64,000 bases of DNA from the NCBI RefSeq assembly GCF_900111305.1, contig NZ_FOGS01000001.1:372001-436000 (forward strand). The letters run 5' to 3'. A model generated the notes under the pieces. The model had not been told where the DNA came from. It saw only the letters and a list, made by a program, of their open reading frames with translations, and did no database searches. Positions 58,434 through 64,000 of this stretch are shown in pieces (the stretch's first letter is position 1; each line of letters begins with the position of its first letter). This DNA is from Vreelandella subterranea (GTDB taxonomy: Bacteria > Pseudomonadota > Gammaproteobacteria > Pseudomonadales > Halomonadaceae). Position numbers and translations under genes: made by a program.

Positions 58434-59174
58434 CTACGTTTGGTCGCGATACTGGGCATACATGTTCTTGGCGCGATCAAGATGCCGAAACATCATTTCG
58501 CGGGCTTTTTGTGCGTCACGCGACAGAATCGCCTCGATGATCTCGTCATGCTCGGCCTGAACACGCTCCAGGTAACGGTCGGATGAGTTGGGATCGATTT
58601 CGATACTGAGCAGCTTGGCACGGGGAATGACACTCTTGCTCCACTGCTCGTAAAAAGATGCAAAGAAGGGGTTCTTGGTCGCCTTTGCAATCGCAAAGTG
58701 AAAAAGGTAATCCTCTTGCCGCGCCAGCCGCTTCTCGGCATGGGCTTTGATAAAGGCGTTATGCTGGGCCCTCAGTTGCTCTCGGTCGGCGTCGTCATGG
58801 CGCAGCGCCGCCAGTTCCGCCGCGGCAGGCTCCAGGGTTAACCTCAGTTCGAGCAGGTGCAGAATATCGGCCACAGTCGTCGGGTTGATATGCTGCGCGG
58901 GCCTTGGCTCCTCTGCCTTGTCCCGCAGCACTGTGGTGCCCACTCCCCGGCGCGTCTCTACCAGCCCCAGGGACTTCAGGTGGGTAATGGCCTCTCGCAC
59001 AACGGTTCGGCTGACACCGAAGGAGTCGCACAAGCTGTTTTCGGTGGGCAGCTTATTGCCCACTGCCACCTTGCCCTGCACGATCAAGGCCTCCAATTGT
59101 TCGGCGACATATTGGGAGAGGCTACCCTGCTTCGCGACCTTGCTTACGTTAAGGGGAGGTTGAACCGATGTCAT
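58434..59174 (-). CDS. GntR family regulator, FadR/FCD type
   Basis: The 246-residue protein has an N-terminal winged helix (residues 15-85; LPTENSLCDSFGVSRTVVREAITHLKSLGLVETRRGVGT) and a C-terminal FCD domain (residues 105-235; LRLTLEPAAAELAA, HFAIAKATKNPFF, HDEIIEAI). The His and Asp residues of FCD usually bind a metal that contacts a carboxylate effector, so glucarate, galactarate or a derivative is likely. The ATG at 59174 follows AAGGAAAG. It sits inside the hexarate operon, with a palindrome just upstream. Confidence 0.9.
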   Translation of the reverse strand: MTSVQPPLNVSKVAKQGSLSQYVAEQLEALIVQGKVAVGNKLPTENSLCDSFGVSRTVVREAITHLKSLGLVETRRGVGTTVLRDKAEEPRPAQHINPTTVADILHLLELRLTLEPAAAELAALRHDDADREQLRAQHNAFIKAHAEKRLARQEDYLFHFAIAKATKNPFFASFYEQWSKSVIPRAKLLSIEIDPNSSDRYLERVQAEHDEIIEAILSRDAQKAREMMFRHLDRAKNMYAQYRDQT

Positions 59175-59210
59175 TTCGCTTTCCTTGACCATAAACACCT
59201 TCGCCTAAAG

Positions 59211-59229
59211 TATGATGATATACATCATA
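59211..59229. promoter_or_regulatory. Palindromic operator upstream of the GntR regulator
   Basis: TATGATG (59211-59217) and CATCATA (59223-59229) are exact inverted copies around ATATA, 37 bases before the regulator start. Size and TGAT/ATCA-like core suit a FadR-subfamily GntR site, so it is a probable autoregulatory operator. Confidence 0.65.
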
Positions 59230-59246
59230 TCAGAGCCGAGTGGCTC

Positions 59247-60572
59247 TTACCTCACAAGCGCAGGACGCTTGGGGTCAAACTCCCATCCTGGAATCAAGAA
59301 CTGCATGGCCATGGCGTCATTGCGTTGAGTCACGTCGAGAGTCTTGTAGAGCGCATGTGCCTCTTTCAGCTTCTCTTCGTCCAGCTGGACGCCGAGGCCT
59401 GGGGTTTTAGGCACGACCAGCTTGCCATCACGGATCTGGAACGGCTCTTTGGTGATGCGTTGGCCATCCTGCCAGATCCAGTGGGTATCGATGGCGGTGA
59501 TCTCGCCAGGGCAGGCCGCCGCTACATGGGTCATCATCGCCAGGGAAATGTCGAAGTGGTTGTTGCTATGCGAGCCCCAGGTCATGCCCCACTCGTTGCA
59601 CAGCTCGCCCACCATCACAGCGCCCTGCATGGTCCAGAAATGGCAGTCCGCCAGCGGAATATCGACGGAATTGAGCTGCACGGCATACTGCAGTTGCTTG
59701 AAATCGGTCGCGATCATGTTGGTTGCTGTGGGCAGGCCGGTGCGCTTTTTGAACTCGGCCATGGTCTCGCGACCGGAGTAACTCTCTTCCTGACCGCAGG
59801 GGTCTTCCGCATAGCTCAACAGGTGCTTGATCGGATCGAGCACGCGTACCGCTTCGTCGAGCTTCCAGGCGCCGTTGGGGTCGAGGGTCAAGCGGGCTTC
59901 CGGGAAAGCTTCGTGGAGCGCGCGGATGCAGTCGGCCTCTTCCTCGCCGCGCAGTACGCCGCCCTTGAGCTTGAAATCCTTGAAGCCGTAGCGATCATAG
60001 GCGGCCTTTGCCAGGTTAGCGACGGCGTCTGGGGTGAGCGCCTCTTTGTAGCGCACCTCGTCCCAGGCATCCTTGGGGTTCTCGGCCTTGGGGTAGGGCA
60101 GGTCCGTCTTTTCCGGGTCACCCAGCAGAAAGAGATACCCAAGCGCTTCGACTTCATCGCGCTGGCGCCCGTATTGACCCAGCAAATCTGCCACCGGCAT
60201 ACCCAGCGCCTGACCGAACAGGTCGAACAACGCCGATTCAATAGCGGTAATAACGTGAACCGCAACGCGTAGATCGAAGGTCTGACGGCCACGCTCTTCA
60301 CGTCCATTTTGGGCCAGAAGCTGGCGCGCCTGGTTCAGTGTCTGCTTGACGTTGTTGACTTGCGAGCCTTCAACAAGGGAGCGGCACTGCTCCAAGCCTT
60401 TGATGATACCGTCGCTGGACGGGATTTCCCCGACCCCTTGATTGCCAGCGTCATCTTCCAGAATCAGCACACAGCGGATGAACCAGGGCGCATGGCCGCC
60501 GCTCAAGTTGAGCAGAAAGCCATCGTAGCCAGCCACCGGCACAACACGCATTTTTTTAATCGTCGGAAACAT
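59247..60572 (-). CDS. gudD: Glucarate dehydratase
   Basis: The 441-residue enolase-superfamily enzyme dehydrates D-glucarate (and L-idarate) to 5-keto-4-deoxyglucarate. The K-x-K motif is [13 protein letters not shown] near residue 205; metal ligands are in [20 protein letters not shown] and [12 protein letters not shown]; the His base is in [17 protein letters not shown] near residue 340. Length and motifs match GudD (446 in E. coli). It lies 48 bases downstream of garD. Confidence 0.94.
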   Translation of the reverse strand: MFPTIKKMRVVPVAGYDGFLLNLSGGHAPWFIRCVLILEDDAGNQGVGEIPSSDGIIKGLEQCRSLVEGSQVNNVKQTLNQARQLLAQNGREERGRQTFDLRVAVHVITAIESALFDLFGQALGMPVADLLGQYGRQRDEVEALGYLFLLGDPEKTDLPYPKAENPKDAWDEVRYKEALTPDAVANLAKAAYDRYGFKDFKLKGGVLRGEEEADCIRALHEAFPEARLTLDPNGAWKLDEAVRVLDPIKHLLSYAEDPCGQEESYSGRETMAEFKKRTGLPTATNMIATDFKQLQYAVQLNSVDIPLADCHFWTMQGAVMVGELCNEWGMTWGSHSNNHFDISLAMMTHVAAACPGEITAIDTHWIWQDGQRITKEPFQIRDGKLVVPKTPGLGVQLDEEKLKEAHALYKTLDVTQRNDAMAMQFLIPGWEFDPKRPALVR

Positions 60573-60620
60573 TTACATTTGCCTCTTGTAGTATCGGCTC
60601 TGTCGAGATGTATTTCTGCT

Positions 60621-62189
60621 TTAAGTCACTGGCGCGGGATTGAATAGCACCAGATCGTTGTAAAGGCCGAGCTTATCGGCAGCAACGCGCCGACGGCCGC
60701 TGGCCACGTCAAGAATGAGCTGGAAAAGCTCCCAGCCCATTTCCTCGATGGATGCCTCCCCCGTGGCGATGCGCCCGGCATCCAGGTCGATCAGATCATG
60801 CCAGCGATGCGCCAGGGTAGAGTTGCTAGAAACCTTGATCACCGGGGTCATCGGCAGGTTGTAGGGTGTCCCGCGCCCGGTGGTAAAGACCTGCAGGTTC
60901 ATGCCCGCTGCTGCCTGCAAGGTACCGCAGATAAAGTCGCTGGCAGGGGTGGCGGCGAAGGTCAATCCGCGCTTTCGCAGACGCTCTCCAGGCCCAATAA
61001 CGTCAATGATGGGGGAGTTACCCGACTTGATCACCGAGCCCAAGGCTTTTTCAACGATATTGCTCAATCCGCCTTTCTTGTTGCCAGGCGATGTATTGGC
61101 ACTCCGATCGGTTTGCCCCTGAGACAGGTAATCGTCATACCAGGCCATTTGATCGACCAGCGCTTTAGCGACGGAAGAATCGATCGCGCGCGGCGTCAGC
61201 AGGTGAATCGCATCGCGCACCTCGGTGACTTCGGAAAACATCACGCTACCACCGGCCCGGACGATCAAGTCGGTAGCCAACCCCACTGCCGGGTTGGCTG
61301 TCAGTCCGGAAAAGGCATCACTGCCACCGCATTGCATGCCGACCACAAGCTCGGACACCGGGCAAGTTTCCCGCTGGCGCTTATCGAGATGCTCAAGGTG
61401 TCGCTCTGCCATGGCCATGATCCCTGCCACCATATCGTCAAAGCCCTCGAACGACTCATCCTGCAGGCTCAACACATTGGCCTGGGGGGCAGCAGCTTCA
61501 GTATTCTCGTAGATCCTCACTGGCTGATCATCAACCAGGGTAGAGGGCTGCAGTTTCTCGCAGCCCAGCCCGATGACCATGACTTCGTCACCAAAGTTGG
61601 GATTCTGAGCCAGATGCTTGAGCGTGCGAATGGGCACCACGGCGGCCGGGGCGTTGATCGCCACGCCACAGCCATAGCTATGGTTAAGCCCTACCACCGC
61701 ATCGACATTGGGAAACTTGGGCAACAACTCACGTTTTATGCGCTGCACCACGTGATCCACAATACCCGCCACGCACTGCACGCTGGTGGTAATACCGAGA
61801 ACATTCTGGGTGCCGACGCTACCGTTGGCATTACGGAACCCCTCAAAAGTGTAACCTTCCAATGGCTCCACGGGTGGCGCCGGACGTGTCGCCAGCGGCA
61901 GATCGTCCAGCGCAGGCGGTGTAGGCATGAGTAGATTGGTCTCATTGACATGGCCACCACAAGGAATCGCCAGGGCCGCCGTTCCTATCACCTCACCGTA
62001 GCGAATCACGGCATCACCCTCGGCCAGGGCCACCAGCGCTACCTTGTGGCCCTGAGGCACATGAGTCTGGAGTTCAATGCCGCCATCAAGACGTTCGCCA
62101 GCCGCCAGACCACCCTGTGCGACAGCGACGGCAACATTATCACTGGGATGAATGCGGATCACCCGAGGTGACGGATTGTCCTGCGTCAT
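60621..62189 (-). CDS. garD: Galactarate dehydratase
   Basis: The 522-residue enzyme of the UxaA/GarD family dehydrates galactarate to 5-keto-4-deoxyglucarate. An N-terminal SAF-like domain (residues 8-90; [13 protein letters not shown]) precedes the large catalytic part with [55 protein letters not shown] and the end-region [22 protein letters not shown]. coli GarD has 523 residues. The ATG follows GGAGGGTC. With gudD it lets both hexarates enter the same intermediate. Confidence 0.93.
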   Translation of the reverse strand: MTQDNPSPRVIRIHPSDNVAVAVAQGGLAAGERLDGGIELQTHVPQGHKVALVALAEGDAVIRYGEVIGTAALAIPCGGHVNETNLLMPTPPALDDLPLATRPAPPVEPLEGYTFEGFRNANGSVGTQNVLGITTSVQCVAGIVDHVVQRIKRELLPKFPNVDAVVGLNHSYGCGVAINAPAAVVPIRTLKHLAQNPNFGDEVMVIGLGCEKLQPSTLVDDQPVRIYENTEAAAPQANVLSLQDESFEGFDDMVAGIMAMAERHLEHLDKRQRETCPVSELVVGMQCGGSDAFSGLTANPAVGLATDLIVRAGGSVMFSEVTEVRDAIHLLTPRAIDSSVAKALVDQMAWYDDYLSQGQTDRSANTSPGNKKGGLSNIVEKALGSVIKSGNSPIIDVIGPGERLRKRGLTFAATPASDFICGTLQAAAGMNLQVFTTGRGTPYNLPMTPVIKVSSNSTLAHRWHDLIDLDAGRIATGEASIEEMGWELFQLILDVASGRRRVAADKLGLYNDLVLFNPAPVT

Positions 62190-62223
62190 GGTCGACCCTC
62201 CGGGATATGCAGCTGAATAGCTA

Positions 62224-63735
62224 TCACTGGGAAGCCTCCTCGCGGCTGACCTTGCGACGCTTGAGCCCCATTAAGATGGAAAAGACCACCGACGCGATGA
62301 TCAAGATCCAAAGCACAACGGCTATTGGGCTCTTGGTGAAGAAGATTGAGAAAGTGCCAGCAGACTCAAGGCTCTTGACGAAATAGACTTCCGCCTGGCT
62401 GCCTAAGATAAAGCCGATAATCAAAGGTGCGACTTCAAGCCCGACCTTCTGAATGACGTAGCCCAGCACACCGAAGATCAAAAGGGTCCAGACATCGAAC
62501 ATGATGCCGTAATTGATCGCATAGGCACCGACCACGCACATCATCACAATGATCGGGAAGAGCAGGTGCTTGGGTACCATCACCACCTTGGCGATATGCT
62601 TGATGGCGTAGAACATCAGGAAGAACATCACGATGTTGGCGAAGATCAGCGCCGTCATCATCACATACCAGGTATCCACATTCTCCGGGATGAACAGCGG
62701 CCCCACCTGGATGCCTTGAAGGGTGAAGGCACCAATCAGCACAGCGGTGGTAGAGTCACCGGGGATCCCCAGGGAAAGCAGTGGAATAAGCGCACCACCG
62801 GTCAAGGCATTATTGGCAGACTCCGAGGCAATCAAGCCCTGAGGCGCGCCCTTGCCCATTTCGGAGGAATCCTTCGACAGGTTCTTCTCCTGGGTGTAAG
62901 CCAGCACAGACGCCGCACTACCGCCCACCCCCGGCAGCATGCCGACGAAGGTACCTATAAAGGAGGAGCGAACCAGGTTGGTCAAACGACCTTTGAAGAT
63001 CGACATGGAGAAGCCGCTGCCCCCCTTGCCAAGCTTCACGCGCTCACCGCTCAGCTCATTCTTAACGCCTTTTTCGGCCTCAAGCAGGATGGTCGAGATA
63101 CCGAAGATACCTATCAATACAGGCAGCAAAGAGAAGCCTTCGAACAGGTAAGGCTCCATGAAGTCAAACATCAGCCGCGTCTTGCCGTTGCCACCGTCAG
63201 AGGTGCTATAGACGCCGACCAGGCTCAGCCAGATGCCAATCACGCCGCTGAAGATACCCACTAGCATGTTGCTGGAAAGTGAGGCAATTACGCTCAACGC
63301 AAGCAGAATGATCAGGAACTTCTCCACATAGGAGAATTTGATCGAGAAATCCGCCAGCATCGGCGCAAAAAAGAACAGCACAGCCGCACTGATCAGACCG
63401 CCGACCACGGAGGCGATGACGCTGACCCGTAGGGCCTTCTCGCCCTCACCTTTCTGGGCCATCGGGTAACCATCGAAGGTGGTGGTGATAGAAGAGGGTG
63501 TGCCGGGAATATTAATCAGAATCGCCGGCACCATACCGCCCGATATTCCCCCTACATACAGGCCAAGCAACAGCGCCAAGCCGTGGTTAAGGCCCAGGGC
63601 GTAGGTCAGCGGGAGACACACGGCTACCGCCATAGTGGCGGTCATGCCGGGTATCGCGCCAAACACAATGCCGACCAGGGCACCCAGGGCAGCAAGAAGG
63701 AAAAACGTTAGATCAAGAAGTGACAAAAATTCCAT
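62224..63735 (-). CDS. tctA: Tripartite tricarboxylate transporter, large permease TctA
   Basis: The protein of about 503 residues is the large, roughly twelve-helix membrane subunit of a TctCBA importer. [24 protein letters not shown] is the conserved TctA motif near residue 25; [36 protein letters not shown] and a second repeat-like [25 protein letters not shown] are also family hallmarks. I favour the ATG at 63735; a GTG at 63744 is possible. Its place before garD and gudD suggests hexarate uptake. Confidence 0.93.
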   Translation of the reverse strand: MEFLSLLDLTFFLLAALGALVGIVFGAIPGMTATMAVAVCLPLTYALGLNHGLALLLGLYVGGISGGMVPAILINIPGTPSSITTTFDGYPMAQKGEGEKALRVSVIASVVGGLISAAVLFFFAPMLADFSIKFSYVEKFLIILLALSVIASLSSNMLVGIFSGVIGIWLSLVGVYSTSDGGNGKTRLMFDFMEPYLFEGFSLLPVLIGIFGISTILLEAEKGVKNELSGERVKLGKGGSGFSMSIFKGRLTNLVRSSFIGTFVGMLPGVGGSAASVLAYTQEKNLSKDSSEMGKGAPQGLIASESANNALTGGALIPLLSLGIPGDSTTAVLIGAFTLQGIQVGPLFIPENVDTWYVMMTALIFANIVMFFLMFYAIKHIAKVVMVPKHLLFPIIVMMCVVGAYAINYGIMFDVWTLLIFGVLGYVIQKVGLEVAPLIIGFILGSQAEVYFVKSLESAGTFSIFFTKSPIAVVLWILIIASVVFSILMGLKRRKVSREEASQ

Positions 63736-63753
63736 GGAGGGCACTCACTTCGG

Positions 63754-64000
63754 TCACGGCAGGGTGATTTTGAACAGCTTGGCCAGCACGAACCAGGCCA
63801 CGCTGGGCGCAACAATGGCCGTGATCACCGCAGTGGTCACCGCCTTTTTTGTCCACTCATGCATGTACATCAATGCCATGAGCAGGACGAAAACCATCGA
63901 GACGAACAGGAAACCGTAGCCCGTATAGGGAAAAATATTGCCCACGAACGCCATCAGATAGAAATACGCCACCATCAAGGCGAGAGTACCGAAGAAGCGG
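63754..64000 (-). CDS. tctB: Tripartite tricarboxylate transporter, small permease TctB, N-terminus beyond the window
   Basis: The frame is open to the window edge and gives the last 81 residues. FFGTLALMVAYFYLMAFVG then IFPYTGYGFLFVSMVFVLLMALM are two membrane helices typical of the TctB C-terminal half, followed by a last helix ending LAKLFKITLP. It lies 18 bases or less before tctA. The binding protein TctC would be expected upstream, beyond 64000. Confidence 0.88.
   Translation of the reverse strand, partial: RFFGTLALMVAYFYLMAFVGNIFPYTGYGFLFVSMVFVLLMALMYMHEWTKKAVTTAVITAIVAPSVAWFVLAKLFKITLP

Noticed and set aside
58857..60272. 471-residue forward frame
   Set aside because: It spans antisense across gntR and gudD, matches no family, and starts inside a confident gene.
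60798..61934. 378-residue forward frame
   Set aside because: It is antisense to garD, with a His/Gln/Arg-rich shadow composition.

Overview
The window is a GC-rich, gene-dense stretch of chromosome from a motile, aerobic gammaproteobacterium, most probably a halophile of the Halomonas type (Halomonadaceae). This placement is inferred from gene content and protein style: a BCCT osmolyte carrier, a DUF481 outer-membrane protein, xseB-ispA-dxs, a finR/fpr pair, thiS-thiG-trmB, and several chemoreceptors and c-di-GMP proteins. I see no rRNA, tRNA, CRISPR array, integrase, transposase or prophage. All but a handful of genes fit known families, so this is core chromosome and not an island.

Layout. 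1-3.6 kb: truncated DcuS/CitA-type sensor kinase, DUF481 protein, BCCT transporter. 3.6-8.3 kb: lone flagellin with a sigma-28 promoter, a folK/folM pair, a large MscS-type channel. 8.4-13 kb: yqaA, an IclR regulator, trhO, pirin, serA. 13.2-17.6 kb: xseB-ispA-dxs (isoprenoid precursors), djlA and a small secreted protein. 17.7-21.2 kb: PAQR protein, ribA, then hemE overlapping speE. 21.4-26.2 kb: aapJQMP general amino-acid ABC importer behind a good sigma-54 promoter, then a RidA protein. 26.2-31.5 kb: phosphatase, host-attachment protein, two tandem chemoreceptors, the first with a sigma-28 promoter. 31.5-36.3 kb: finR/fpr, then the nitrogen-control block glnK-amtB-glnK with a sigma-54 promoter, and ubiK. 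36.4-40.6 kb: a siderophore uptake cluster (AraC regulator, TonB receptor, FhuD-like binding protein) with three Fur-like boxes and an AraC-type direct repeat. 40.7-47.3 kb: comM, flavin reductase, lysophospholipase-like hydrolase, malate synthase G, thioesterase, and a small two-gene operon (49-aa membrane protein plus DUF411 protein) behind a MerR-type metal promoter. 47.7-53.7 kb: a signalling block of an MHYT-GGDEF-EAL protein, a membrane chemoreceptor and a PilZ protein fused to a degenerate HD-GYP domain. 53.7-56.7 kb: DUF423, thiS-thiG-trmB, a GST. 56.8-64 kb: a glucarate/galactarate cluster (semialdehyde dehydrogenase, GntR regulator, gudD, garD, tctA, partial tctB).

Three themes link the genes. 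Nitrogen: aapJQMP and glnK-amtB both carry sigma-54 promoters, so amino-acid and ammonium uptake probably respond together to nitrogen limitation. Motility and sessility: flagellin, three chemoreceptors, an EAL phosphodiesterase and a PilZ effector sit within one chromosome segment. Hexarate use: TctB/TctA import, GarD and GudD dehydration, and the terminal dehydrogenase would feed 2-oxoglutarate to central metabolism; the intermediate keto-deoxy-glucarate dehydratase is not in the window.

The least described item is the MerR-type operon at 47.3-47.5 kb, whose first gene is too short for usual gene-calling cutoffs. I found no convincing wholly new multi-gene system; the other notable points are regulatory sites and degenerate signalling domains.
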